A DNA stretch of 56,461 nucleotides from Streptomyces sp. NRRL S-350. Lineage in GTDB: Bacteria > Actinomycetota > Actinomycetes > Streptomycetales > Streptomycetaceae. The stretch covers positions 1 through 56,461 of the forward strand of contig NZ_JOHO01000044.1 of NCBI RefSeq assembly GCF_000719705.1, given 5' to 3'. The position numbers were made by a program, and so were the translations under genes. The stretch's first letter is position 1. Every line of letters begins with the position of its first letter. The notes below the pieces were generated by a model. It was given only the letters and a program-made list of their open reading frames with translations. It was not told the DNA's origin and searched no databases. This document shows, piece by piece, positions 40,326-48,719 of this stretch.

Positions 40326-41150
40326 GTGAACCCCTCCACCCCCTCGTTCGAGGGCCCGCTGCTGCGCACCAAGGACGTGGACGTCGTCCGGGACGGCCGC
40401 CACCTGCTGCGCGGGATCAGCCTGGAGATCCGGCCCGGCGAGCACTGGGCGCTGCTCGGCCCCAACGGCGCGGGCAAGTCCACCCTGCTCGCACTGCTGG
40501 GCGCGGTCTCCCACCCCACCCGCGGCGAGGTGGACGTGTTCGGCCGCCGGCTCGGGCGGGTCGACATCCGGGAGCTGCGCGCCCACCTCGGGCACGTCAA
40601 CCCCCGCCACCCGCTGCGCTCGCCGCTGACCGTGCGCGAGGTGGTGCTCACCGGTCACACCAACACCATCGAGCCGGAGTGGCACCGCAAAGCGGCCCCG
40701 GAGGTGGTGGAACGGGCCGCACAGCTGATCGAGACGCTGGGCATGGGCGCGCTGGCCGAGTCCCCGTGGACGACCCTCTCCCAGGGCGAGCGGGGCCGCG
40801 CCCTGATCGCCCGTGCCCTGATGCCCAGTCCTCGGCTGCTGCTGCTCGACGAGCCCGCGACCGGGCTGGACCTCACCGCCCGCGAGCTGCTGCTGGACAG
40901 CCTGGACCTGCTGCGCCACCAGCACCCGGAGCTGGCCAGTGTGCTGGTCACCCACCACCTGGAGGAGCTGCCGGAGAGCACCACGCACGCCTTGCTGCTG
41001 CGGGAGGGCGCGTGCGTGGCGGCCGGGCCGGTGGACGAGGTGATGACCACCGCGTTGATCAGCGAGACCTTCGGCCACCCGATCCGGATCAGCCGGCAGG
41101 AGGGCCGCTGGACGGCCCGGGCGGCCGCCCGCCGGGCACCGGGAAGGTAA
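40326..41150 (+). CDS. ABC transporter ATP-binding protein (orphan)
   Basis: 274 residues from GTG 40326; the frame is open upstream to 40275 without a ribosome site. The ATPase motifs are complete: Walker A GPNGAGKST (about 44-52), Q-loop region near HVNPRHPLR, signature LSQGERGR, Walker B LLLLDEPATGLD, and H-loop VTHH. No permease or binding protein gene is adjacent. It is divergent from the adenylation gene and lies just before the iron-regulated efe operon, so it could serve either neighbour. The closest type is the ModF/iron-siderophore class of cytoplasmic ATPases; that is a weak call. Confidence 0.85.
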   Translation: MNPSTPSFEGPLLRTKDVDVVRDGRHLLRGISLEIRPGEHWALLGPNGAGKSTLLALLGAVSHPTRGEVDVFGRRLGRVDIRELRAHLGHVNPRHPLRSPLTVREVVLTGHTNTIEPEWHRKAAPEVVERAAQLIETLGMGALAESPWTTLSQGERGRALIARALMPSPRLLLLDEPATGLDLTARELLLDSLDLLRHQHPELASVLVTHHLEELPESTTHALLLREGACVAAGPVDEVMTTALISETFGHPIRISRQEGRWTARAAARRAPGR

Positions 41151-41190
41151 CGGTTCAGGGGGTGGGTATGGACGGGCAATCGGGTTTACG

Positions 41191-41209
41191 TAAGGTATGC
41201 CTTAGCTAA
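41191..41209 (+). promoter_or_regulatory. DtxR/IdeR-type iron box
   Basis: 19-bp site with core AGGTATGCCT, matching 13 of 19 positions of the actinobacterial iron-box consensus. It lies 72 bases upstream of efeO. Fe(II)-bound DmdR/IdeR would repress the operon in iron-replete cells (known for the family; inferred here). Confidence 0.75.
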
Positions 41210-41280
41210 CGTCGGGGTGCCGGTCCGCCGGACCCCCGCACTGCCCCGGCACACCCATGCCCTTTTCCGATGGAGCCCGC

Positions 41281-42429
41281 ATGTCCGCCCGCCGCCGTTC
41301 CACCGCAGCCGCACTGCTCACCCTCGCCGTGGCGACCGCAACCCTGGCCGGCTGCGCGTCCAAGAAGGACGACAAGGCGGGCGCCGCCGACGCGGTCAAG
41401 ATCAACGCGAGTGACACGGCGTGCGAGGTCTCCAAGACCACCTTCCCGGCCGGGCACGTCGTGCTGGACATCAGCAACAAGGGCTCCAAGACCACCGAGG
41501 TCTACGTCTACGGCGACGGCGACAAGATCATCACCGAGCGCGAGAACATCGGCCCCGGCACCAAGGCCGGCATCAACGCCGAGATCAAGGCCGGCTCGTA
41601 CGAGATCGCCTGCAAGCCCGGCATGGTCGGCGACGGCATCCGCCAGAAGATCACCGTGACCGGTGAGGGCGGCAGCGCCGCGCCGGCCGACCCGCGGCTG
41701 ACCGCGGCCGTCGACGCCTACCGCAGCTACGCCCAGGAGCAGGCCGACGCCACCATCCCGGCGGTCGAGGCCTTCGCCGCCGCCATCAAGGCGGACGACC
41801 TGGAGAAGGCCAAGTCGCTGTACGCACCCTCGCGCACCGGCTGGGAGCGCACCGAGCCGGTCGCGGAGAGCTTCGGCGACGTCGACCCCAAGACCGACAC
41901 CCGCGAGGACAAGGTCGAGGCGGGCCAGCGGTGGACCGGCTGGCACAAGCTGGAGAAGTCGCTCTGGGCCGACGCCAGGATCGGCGACGACGAGAAGAAG
42001 CTCGCCGACCAGCTGGTCAACGACCTCAAGGACTGGCAGAAGAAGATCCCCGCGGCCGAGATCACCGCGACCAGCATGGCCAACGGCGCCAAGGAACTGC
42101 TGGACGAGGTCGCCACCAACAAGATCACCGGCGAGGAGGACCGCTACAGCCACACCGACCTGGCCGACTTCCAGGCCAACGTCGAGGGCGCGCAGAAGGC
42201 CTACGAGCTGCTGAAGCCGGTCGCCGCGGAGAAGGACGCGGAGCTGGCCAAGACGCTGGACTCCGAGTTCGCCGCCATCAACGCCCTGCTCGCCAAGTAC
42301 AAGCAGGCCGACGGCACCTTCACCCCCTACGACAAGGTCACCGAGGCCGAGCGCAAGACCTTCTCCGACGCGGTCAACTCGCTGGGCGAGCCGCTGTCGA
42401 AGCTGGCCGCCGCCGTCGTCGCCAAGTAA
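41281..42429 (+). CDS. efeO: EfeO, iron uptake lipoprotein (M75/EfeM-like)
   Basis: 382 residues from ATG 41281 with GGAG upstream; an upstream in-frame ATG at 41257 is less suited. The lipobox LAGC (about residues 22-25) marks an acylated periplasmic-side protein. The N-terminal cupredoxin-like domain (about 35-125: CEVSKTTFPAGHVVLDISN) is followed by the helical imelysin/M75 domain, with the conserved WHKLE (His222, Glu225) iron-binding motif. It delivers ferrous or ferric iron to EfeU. The order efeO-efeB-efeU is complete here, with an iron box in front. Confidence 0.93.
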   Translation: MSARRRSTAAALLTLAVATATLAGCASKKDDKAGAADAVKINASDTACEVSKTTFPAGHVVLDISNKGSKTTEVYVYGDGDKIITERENIGPGTKAGINAEIKAGSYEIACKPGMVGDGIRQKITVTGEGGSAAPADPRLTAAVDAYRSYAQEQADATIPAVEAFAAAIKADDLEKAKSLYAPSRTGWERTEPVAESFGDVDPKTDTREDKVEAGQRWTGWHKLEKSLWADARIGDDEKKLADQLVNDLKDWQKKIPAAEITATSMANGAKELLDEVATNKITGEEDRYSHTDLADFQANVEGAQKAYELLKPVAAEKDAELAKTLDSEFAAINALLAKYKQADGTFTPYDKVTEAERKTFSDAVNSLGEPLSKLAAAVVAK

Positions 42430-42527
42430 CGGCCCCGCGCCGCGACCACCCGCCCCGCCGACGCCGTGGCGGCCCGAACCGGCCGCCACGGCATCCGCGA
42501 GCCGGCGAGGGGAACCCGCGGCGCGGC

Positions 42528-42636
42528 TCGGCGCACAGCAGCCCGGCACGCAGCAGCGCAGTACGCGGCAGTGCAGTAGGCAGCAGTCGGCGCACAGCAG
42601 TCCAGTACGCAGCAGTTCAGCACGCACAGCAGTTCG
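42528..42636. repeat. CAG-rich repeat cluster between efeO and efeB
   Basis: TCGGCGCACAGCAG occurs exactly at 42528-42541 and 42587-42600; between and after them are variants of CAGTACGC and GCAGCAGT. The cluster fills the leader just before efeB and is unlike the surrounding sequence. It could modulate translation of efeB or be a slipped-strand expansion. Confidence 0.65.
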
Positions 42637-42659
42637 GTAAAGAGAAGGGCCCGCCCGCG

Positions 42660-43979
42660 ATGGACGCCGAGAACGAGCAGCAGAACGGGACGCCGGCCGC
42701 GACCGGCGCCACCGCCCCCGACCCCGCCGCGACCAAGGGTGCGGTCAGCCGACGCGCCGTCATCGGCTGGGCCGGTGCGGGCGTCGCGCTCGGCGCCGCC
42801 GCCGTCGGCTCGGTCGCCGCGGCGACCCGGCAGGACGACGACCCGGCCCCGGCCGCCGCCCCGGCCGCCACCGAGGTGCCCTTCTACGGCGAGCACCAGT
42901 CCGGCATCGCCACCCCCGTCCAGGACCGGCTGCACTTCGCCGCCTTCGACGTCTCCGAGAACGCCACCCGGGAGTCCCTGGTCAAGCTGCTCAAGGAGTG
43001 GACCAAGGCCGCCGCCGCGATGACCGGCGGCCGGGAGGTCGGCACCGGCGCCGCCACCGGGCTGCCCGAGGCGCCGCCGGACGACACCGGCGAGGCCCTC
43101 GGCCTGCCCGCCTCCCGGCTCACCCTCACCATCGGCTTCGGGCCGAGCCTGTTCGAGAAGGACGGTGTCGACCGCTTCGGCCTGAAGGCGAAGCGCCCCG
43201 ACGCCCTGATCGACCTGCCGGGCTTCAAGGGCGACAAGCTCGACCCCACCCGCAGCGGCGGCGACATCTGCGTCCAGGCCTGCGCCGACGACCCGCAGGT
43301 CGCCGTGCACGCGATCCGCAACCTGGCCCGGATCGGCATGGGCACCGTCAACATCCGCTGGTCCCAGCTCGGCTTCGGCAAGACCTCATCCACCACTCCG
43401 GACGCGCAGACCCCGCGCAACCTGATGGGCTTCAAGGACGGCACCCACAACATCGCGGGCACCGAGACGGAGAAGCTCGCCGACCACGTCTGGGCCGCCC
43501 CCGGCGACGGCCCCGAGTGGATGACCGGCGGCTCCTACCTGGTCGCCCGGCGGATCCGGATGCACATCGAGACCTGGGACCGCACCTCGCTCAAGGAGCA
43601 GGAGGACGTCTTCGGCCGCACCAAGGGCGAGGGCGCCCCGTACGGCAAGGCCAAGGAGCACGACGCGCCGGACCTCAAGGCGATGCCCGCCGACTCGCAC
43701 GTCGCGCTCGCCCACCCGGACGCCAACAACGGCCTGATGATCCTGCGCCGAGGCTTCTCCTTCACCGACGGCACGGACGGCCTCGGCCGCCTCGACGCCG
43801 GCCTGTTCTTCCTCGCCTACCAGCGCGACACCCGCAAGGCCTTCGTGCCGCTGCAGACCCGCCTGGCGTCGAGCGACAAGCTCAACGAGTACATCCAGCA
43901 CGTCGGCTCCGCCCACTTCGCCTGCCCGGCGGGCGTGCGCAAGCCGGGGGAGTGGTGGGGCCAGGCCCTGTTCGGCTGA
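42660..43979 (+). CDS. efeB: EfeB, Tat-exported deferrochelatase/DyP-type peroxidase
   Basis: 439 residues from ATG 42660 with AGAAGGG upstream. A twin-arginine signal, SRRAVIGWAGAGVALGAAA (about 30-48), exports the folded haemoprotein. The DyP domain has GFKDGTHN (Asp260, GxxDG motif) and DSHVALAHPD with the proximal haem His347. It oxidises ferrous iron or frees iron from haem for the EfeUO importer. The long CAG-repeat leader separates it from efeO, but no terminator intervenes, so the operon is intact. Confidence 0.94.
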   Translation: MDAENEQQNGTPAATGATAPDPAATKGAVSRRAVIGWAGAGVALGAAAVGSVAAATRQDDDPAPAAAPAATEVPFYGEHQSGIATPVQDRLHFAAFDVSENATRESLVKLLKEWTKAAAAMTGGREVGTGAATGLPEAPPDDTGEALGLPASRLTLTIGFGPSLFEKDGVDRFGLKAKRPDALIDLPGFKGDKLDPTRSGGDICVQACADDPQVAVHAIRNLARIGMGTVNIRWSQLGFGKTSSTTPDAQTPRNLMGFKDGTHNIAGTETEKLADHVWAAPGDGPEWMTGGSYLVARRIRMHIETWDRTSLKEQEDVFGRTKGEGAPYGKAKEHDAPDLKAMPADSHVALAHPDANNGLMILRRGFSFTDGTDGLGRLDAGLFFLAYQRDTRKAFVPLQTRLASSDKLNEYIQHVGSAHFACPAGVRKPGEWWGQALFG

Positions 43980-44025
43980 CCCGCCCCGACCCCGTACGTA
44001 CCACCTTTCAACCCCGGGAGCCCGC

Positions 44026-44871
44026 GTGTTCGGCAACTACCTGATCGGCCTGCGCGAAGGCCTCGAAGCCAGCCTGGTCGTCTGCATCCTGATCGCCTAC
44101 CTGGTCAAGACCGGCCGCAGGGACAAGCTGCCGCCGGTGTGGCTCGGCGTCGGCTCGGCCGTGGTGCTCTCGATGGCCTTCGGCGCGGTGCTGCAGTTCG
44201 GCTCCTCGCAGCTGACCTTCGAGGCCCAGGAGGCGCTCGGCGGCTCGCTGTCGGTCATCTCGGTCGGCCTGGTGACCTGGATGGTGTTCTGGATGCGGCG
44301 CACCGCCCGGCACCTGAAGACCGAACTGCACGGCAAGCTGGACGCGGCGATCGCGATGGGCACCACGGCGCTGGTGGTCACCTCGTTCCTGGCCGTCGGC
44401 CGCGAGGGCCTGGAGACCGCGCTGTTCATCTGGTCCGCCGTGCAGGCCACCGACGACGGCTGGAACCCGCTGGTCGGCGCCGCGCTCGGCCTGATCACCT
44501 CGGTGGTGCTCGGCTGGCTGTTCTACCGGGGCGCACTCAAGATCAACCTGGCCAAGTTCTTCACCTGGACCGGCGCGATGCTGGTCGTCGTCGCGGCCGG
44601 CGTGCTCGCCTACGGCGTGCACGACCTGCAGGAGGCCGGTTGGCTGCCCGGCCTGCACAGCCTGGCCTTCGACATCTCCAGCACCATCCCCAAGGACAGC
44701 TGGTACGGCACCCTGCTGAAGGGCGTGTTCAACTTCCAGCCCGATCCGACGGTGCTGCAGCTGGTCGTCTGGCTGGTCTACCTGGTGCCCACGCTGGCCG
44801 TCTTCTTCAACGTCCTGGGCGGCGGCACGACCAAGCCCGCGAAGCGCGCCACCACCACGCCGACCGCCTGA
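44026..44871 (+). CDS. efeU: EfeU, FTR1-family iron permease
   Basis: 281 residues from GTG 44026, with GGGAG six bases upstream. Seven membrane spans are predicted. The two REGLE iron-coordination motifs are present: REGLEAS at about 10-16 and REGLETA at 126-132. It is the high-affinity iron channel of the Efe system. It ends 18 bases before a very strong hairpin, so efeOBU forms a complete transcription unit. Confidence 0.94.
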   Translation: MFGNYLIGLREGLEASLVVCILIAYLVKTGRRDKLPPVWLGVGSAVVLSMAFGAVLQFGSSQLTFEAQEALGGSLSVISVGLVTWMVFWMRRTARHLKTELHGKLDAAIAMGTTALVVTSFLAVGREGLETALFIWSAVQATDDGWNPLVGAALGLITSVVLGWLFYRGALKINLAKFFTWTGAMLVVVAAGVLAYGVHDLQEAGWLPGLHSLAFDISSTIPKDSWYGTLLKGVFNFQPDPTVLQLVVWLVYLVPTLAVFFNVLGGGTTKPAKRATTTPTA

Positions 44872-44889
44872 CCCGGCAGTTCCACTCCA

Positions 44890-44922
44890 CCGCCCCGCCC
44901 GGCCTACCGCCGGGCGGGGCGG
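44890..44922. terminator. Strong hairpin terminator of the efe operon
   Basis: Perfect 14-bp stem CCGCCCCGCCCGGC / GCCGGGCGGGGCGG with loop CTACC, followed by TTCCGT. Confidence 0.85.
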
Positions 44923-45224
44923 TTCCGTCATGGGACCGTCGCAGGCGGGACCAAACTGCGGCGGGCGTCGTGCCCGGGGCGGGTGTCGTGCCGGGGCGGC
45001 AGCCGAGCACCGGGAAGGCGGCCGCCTCCGGGCGACGCCCACCGGCCCGACGCCCGCGCAACCGGCCGGCGCCCGCCGCGAGGCCGACGAGCCGGAGGCC
45101 TCCGTCCAGCTCCAGGACGCCGGTTCGGCGATGCCGGTCCGCACCACCAGGGGCAGCCGGAGCGGCAACCGACCAGGCCGACCCGGCCCGCCACGTGAGC
45201 ACCTGACGGCGAGGGTGCCGCCGC
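44923..45224. other. Intergenic, no supported gene
   Basis: About 300 bases between the efe terminator and the 3' end of the Mrr-TerD gene. Short open frames on both strands are Arg/Pro/Gly-rich and lack ribosome sites. No repeat or hairpin beyond background was noted. Confidence 0.6.
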
Positions 45225-47423
45225 CTACTCGACCGCGACCCCGAAGGCCGTCGCCAGGCCGGCCAGCCCGTCCGGCACCGTCCGGCCGGACTGGGTGAAC
45301 TCCCAGCCGTCGCCGCCCCGCCGGAAGGAGCCCAGCAGCATCGCGCTGTCCGACACCCCGCCGGTGACCCCGGCCCAGTGCGCCGGACCGGTCGCGTCCG
45401 GCCCGTACGACGCGGCGACCGCCAGCCCGTGCACGTAGCCCAACGGCAGGACCGGGGGCTCCTCCTCCTCGGTGGAGACGGCGACCACCACCTCGTCGAC
45501 CGCGGCCGGCAGCCGGCGCAGGTCCAGCGTCAGCCGGGCCGCCCGGACGGGCTCGCCCGACACCGAGCGGGTGGGGTGCAGGTGGACCGCGCCGTCCGGG
45601 TCCTGCGGGCTGTTGAAGAACACGAAGTGATCGTCGCTCAGGACCTGGCCGCCCGCGCACAGGAAAGCCGTCACGTCCAGCTCCACCGCGTCCCCGGCCG
45701 CCGTCCGGCTCTGCCAGCTCACCGTCAGGGCGGTCTCCCGGGCGGCCTGCTCCGCGCGCTCCGCCCGCTCGGCCTGGTCGTCCTGGTCGGGCCGTCCGGC
45801 CCGCCCCGCCTCCCCGGGCTTCGCGCCCGCGGCGGAGTCGCCGCCGCCGAGGCGCCCGCGCAGCCCCTGCTCGGCCAGCAGCTCCACCAGCTCGGGGCCG
45901 CTCACCAGGGTCAGCGGCTTGCCCTCGATGTAGCTGTACGAGCCGCGGCCGAAGCCCGCCGTGGTGACCAGGATGCCCTTGATCGCGCCGTGGTGGCGGA
46001 CGGTGGACTCCAGGTCGCGCACGGCCGTCGGCGGGACGGTCTTCTTGTAGCGCTTGGCCTGGATCACGATCTTGCCGCCGGTCACCGGGTCCAGGTCCTC
46101 GGCGACCACGTCCACCCCGACGTCGCCGCTGCGCGCCGTGGTCATCACCCGGAAACCGCGCAGCCGGAACAACTCGGCGATCAGGTCCTCGAAGTCCAGC
46201 GGGTCCATCTCGAACAGGTCCGGCTCGTCCTCGCCGCCCTGCCCGGCCAGGCTCCCGCCGACCGTCTGCGGCCGCCGGTCGGGCCGCACCTCGTCCAGCC
46301 GCTCCGGGCGCGCCGACAGCCGGCCCCCCAGACCCTGGAAGCACTCCACCGGGTCCACCCGGTCCAGGGCCAGTCCGGAGAAGCCGCCCCGGGTCGCGGT
46401 CAGCGTGGACAGGAAGCGCTCCGCCTCCCGGCCGGTCGCCGGGTCGATCCCGAGGACGAAGCCGTTCACCACGACCGAGTCCAGCAGTCCGTCCCGGTCC
46501 GCCCGGAACACCTCCGCCACCACCCGCAGCGCCGACTGCGCCAGCACCTCCCGGTACAGGGCCTTGCGCTCCGTCGCCGGGCGGGCCACCTCGGCCTCGC
46601 GGTCGTCCGACTTCACGTACCGGACCCGGGCGGCGGCCGGCACCACGTCCGGGCCGGGCAGCTCCCAGTCCACCACCAGCTGGCGGGCCGCCGCGTCGAA
46701 CGCCGCCACCAGCCGGTGCGGGAAGCCCTCCGGCCAGGCCGCCGACGCGTACAGGCCCGCCGTGAAGTACTCCTGCACCGCCTCCGGCTCACCCGCCCGC
46801 AGCCGCCGCAGCAACTCCTCGGTCCGGGCGCCGCGTTCCTCGTCCTGCCGGCGGAACCGCTCGGCCCAGGCCAGGTACTCCTGGTGGTACGTGGCCAGCC
46901 GGCGCTGCCGGTCCGACTCCTGCGCCTGCGCGGCGTACCAGTCCTGCTCGAACCGGGCCCGGGCCTGGGCGACGTACTGCTCGTACTGCCGCCGCACGCC
47001 CGGGTTGCGGGCCTGCACCGGATCCGGCGCCGGCACGGCGTACGCCGTGGCGGCCTGGTCGGGCATCGGCACCGGCTCGCCCAGCGGCCCCGGATCGAAC
47101 GGCGGCACCGCGTCCGACGCCAGCAGTGCCTGCGGGCCGAACGCCGGAGCCGCCAGCCCGGTGTTCAGCAGCCCCTTCAACTCCTCGACCCGCGCGTCCA
47201 GTTCGGCCGTCCGACGGGCCGCCTCCGCCTCCCGCGACTGCTGGTACGCGCGCTGCGCCTCGCGTTCGTTGCGGGCGGTCGCCTTCTGCGCCTCGCGCTG
47301 CTCCCGCTCCCGACCACGCTGCTGCGCCGCCTCGGCGCGCCACCGGGCCTCCTCCCGGCGCTGCTGCTGCCGCTGCGCCTCCGCCCAGATCGCCAGCACA
47401 CCGCTGCTCCGCCGCCCCGACAC
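45225..47423 (-). CDS. Coiled-coil / Mrr-like nuclease / TerD fusion protein
   Basis: 732 residues from GTG 47423. Residues about 1-90 and 140-215 are Gln/Arg/Glu-rich helices likely to form coiled coils. Residues about 405-525 are an Mrr-type restriction endonuclease fold: DFEDLIAELFRLRGFRV, then GDVGVDVVAED with Asp438, and IVIQAKRYKK with Gln455 and Lys457, the D-(Q/E)xK active site. A charged Asp/Ala/Glu linker leads to a C-terminal TerD domain (about 585-732: AVELDVTAFLCAGGQVLSDD, HFVFFNSPQDPDGAVHLH). TerD proteins bind calcium in stress systems. No methylase is adjacent, so a stress- or defence-linked nuclease is more likely than a classical restriction system. Confidence 0.85.
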   Translation of the reverse strand: MSGRRSSGVLAIWAEAQRQQQRREEARWRAEAAQQRGREREQREAQKATARNEREAQRAYQQSREAEAARRTAELDARVEELKGLLNTGLAAPAFGPQALLASDAVPPFDPGPLGEPVPMPDQAATAYAVPAPDPVQARNPGVRRQYEQYVAQARARFEQDWYAAQAQESDRQRRLATYHQEYLAWAERFRRQDEERGARTEELLRRLRAGEPEAVQEYFTAGLYASAAWPEGFPHRLVAAFDAAARQLVVDWELPGPDVVPAAARVRYVKSDDREAEVARPATERKALYREVLAQSALRVVAEVFRADRDGLLDSVVVNGFVLGIDPATGREAERFLSTLTATRGGFSGLALDRVDPVECFQGLGGRLSARPERLDEVRPDRRPQTVGGSLAGQGGEDEPDLFEMDPLDFEDLIAELFRLRGFRVMTTARSGDVGVDVVAEDLDPVTGGKIVIQAKRYKKTVPPTAVRDLESTVRHHGAIKGILVTTAGFGRGSYSYIEGKPLTLVSGPELVELLAEQGLRGRLGGGDSAAGAKPGEAGRAGRPDQDDQAERAERAEQAARETALTVSWQSRTAAGDAVELDVTAFLCAGGQVLSDDHFVFFNSPQDPDGAVHLHPTRSVSGEPVRAARLTLDLRRLPAAVDEVVVAVSTEEEEPPVLPLGYVHGLAVAASYGPDATGPAHWAGVTGGVSDSAMLLGSFRRGGDGWEFTQSGRTVPDGLAGLATAFGVAVE

Positions 47424-47539
47424 CGTCCGCCCACCCCATTCACCTCGCGCCGACCCCGGCCGCGCGACCTCGCCGCCCGGTCACGCACCGCCGACCGCGC
47501 CCGCCACAATAGAACGTGGACACCCCACCCGGCCAAGCC

Positions 47540-47614
47540 CGGGCGACCTGTGGGCCTCCCCGGCGGCGGGGAGAGGCGGGCACGAGGCGCGGTGGCGCCC
47601 CCGCAGGTCGCCCG
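47540..47614 (+). other. Possible structured leader element (three-way junction)
   Basis: CGGGCGACCTG (47540-47550) pairs perfectly with CAGGTCGCCCG (47604-47614). Between them two small hairpins fit: CTCCCCG/CGGGGAG (47556-47562 with 47567-47573) and GGCGC/GCGCC (47586-47590 with 47595-47599). The element ends 111 bases before the DUF2797 start, in the otherwise empty divergent gap 47424-47725. High GC makes chance pairing easy. Confidence 0.4.
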
Positions 47615-47725
47615 CCGGAGCCGCCCGGCGGCCGGGCCGGCCGGGGTGGGCGGCGGGTCGGAGCACCGGGCCGCGCTGTCGGTCGGGCCGGATAGTCTCG
47701 CGGAGAACCGACCGCAGGGAGAGAC

Positions 47726-48661
47726 GTGACGATCGCAGCGCAGCGGCAGGAGCACCCCGGGGGCTGGATCTCCACCGGCCTGAGCTGGCACGGCGGCCGT
47801 GCCGTGCTCGGGGCCGTGCGCGGCACGCAGGTGCACGAGCGCGCGGTGGCGCCCGGCACGGAGGTCGGCTGGCTGCTGGCCGGTCCGCGCCGCTGCACCG
47901 GCGCCTGGCTGGCCGGGGCGGCGGAGCGCACGCCCTGCCCGCACCGCGCGGTGATCGATCCGGACGGCGCGGCGACGCAGTGCCCGGCCTGCCAGAGCGT
48001 GGACCGCGGTCTCGCCCTCGCCAGGGACCAGATCCTCGACGACGGCCGCACCTACCTGCTCTACCTCGCCTGGTTCGGCGAGGGCCTGCTGAAGGTCGGC
48101 CTGACCGCCGAGCAGCGCGGTGACAGCCGGCTGCTCGAACAGGGCGCGCTGGCCTACGCGTTCACCGCCCGCGGCGCCCTGCCCGCCGTGCGCCGCGCCG
48201 AACTCACCGTCGCCGCCTCCGGTCTGGCCCGGGAGCGGTACAAGTCCCGGCTGAAGACGGCGCACTGGTGGTCGCACGGCGACGCGCCGCACCGCCGTAC
48301 GGTGCTCACCGAGGCCCGGGCCCAGGCGCACCGGCTGCTGGCGGGCCACGCCGTCGAGCTGTCCGCCGACCGCCCGGTGGTCGACCACGTCGAGCGCTAC
48401 GGCCTCGCCGGGGGCGCTCCGGAGGCCTACCGGGAGATCGCCGGACTGGCCGACGGCGCGGTGGTCGCGGGCCGGCTGCGGGCGCCGATCGGCACGCACC
48501 TGTTCCTGGACCAGGCGGACGGCTCCGGCCCGCTGCTGCTGGACACCCGGCGGCTCACCGGCTGGACGCTCGCCCCGGCCGTCGGCCGGCCGTCCGAGGG
48601 CCTGGCCCTGCAGGAGCGGGTCCGCCCGCCGGAGCCGGACACCCAGGAGGCGCTGTTCTGA
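47726..48661 (+). CDS. DUF2797 domain-containing protein
   Basis: 311 residues from GTG 47726, with CAGGGAGAG upstream. TAGTCT at 47693-47698 may be its -10 box. The protein has CPHRAVIDPDGAATQCPACQ, a four-Cys/His zinc knuckle (about 72-91), then LLYLAWFGEGLLKVGLTAEQ (about 111-130), which resembles the GIY-YIG-like start of DUF2797 proteins, with SRLLEQGALAYAF after it. The C-terminal part has LFLDQADGSGPLLLD. DUF2797 proteins are uncharacterised. The zinc site and nuclease-like fold hint at nucleic-acid binding (inference). Confidence 0.8.
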   Translation: MTIAAQRQEHPGGWISTGLSWHGGRAVLGAVRGTQVHERAVAPGTEVGWLLAGPRRCTGAWLAGAAERTPCPHRAVIDPDGAATQCPACQSVDRGLALARDQILDDGRTYLLYLAWFGEGLLKVGLTAEQRGDSRLLEQGALAYAFTARGALPAVRRAELTVAASGLARERYKSRLKTAHWWSHGDAPHRRTVLTEARAQAHRLLAGHAVELSADRPVVDHVERYGLAGGAPEAYREIAGLADGAVVAGRLRAPIGTHLFLDQADGSGPLLLDTRRLTGWTLAPAVGRPSEGLALQERVRPPEPDTQEALF

Positions 48662-48719
48662 GCGGGGCGTGACGGCCGCACCGGCCGCGGCCCGGCGGAC
48701 GCGCGCAGGCCACGGCTCG

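Noticed and set aside
42327..43310. Minus-strand peptide with Cys-Cys-rich stretch, looking like a RiPP precursor or metallothionein
   Set aside because: The Cys codons come only from the CAG repeats read in reverse; no start signal, no modifying enzyme.
44923..45224. Short genes in the gap after efeU
   Set aside because: Arg/Pro/Gly-rich frames on both strands, no ribosome sites, no recognisable motif.
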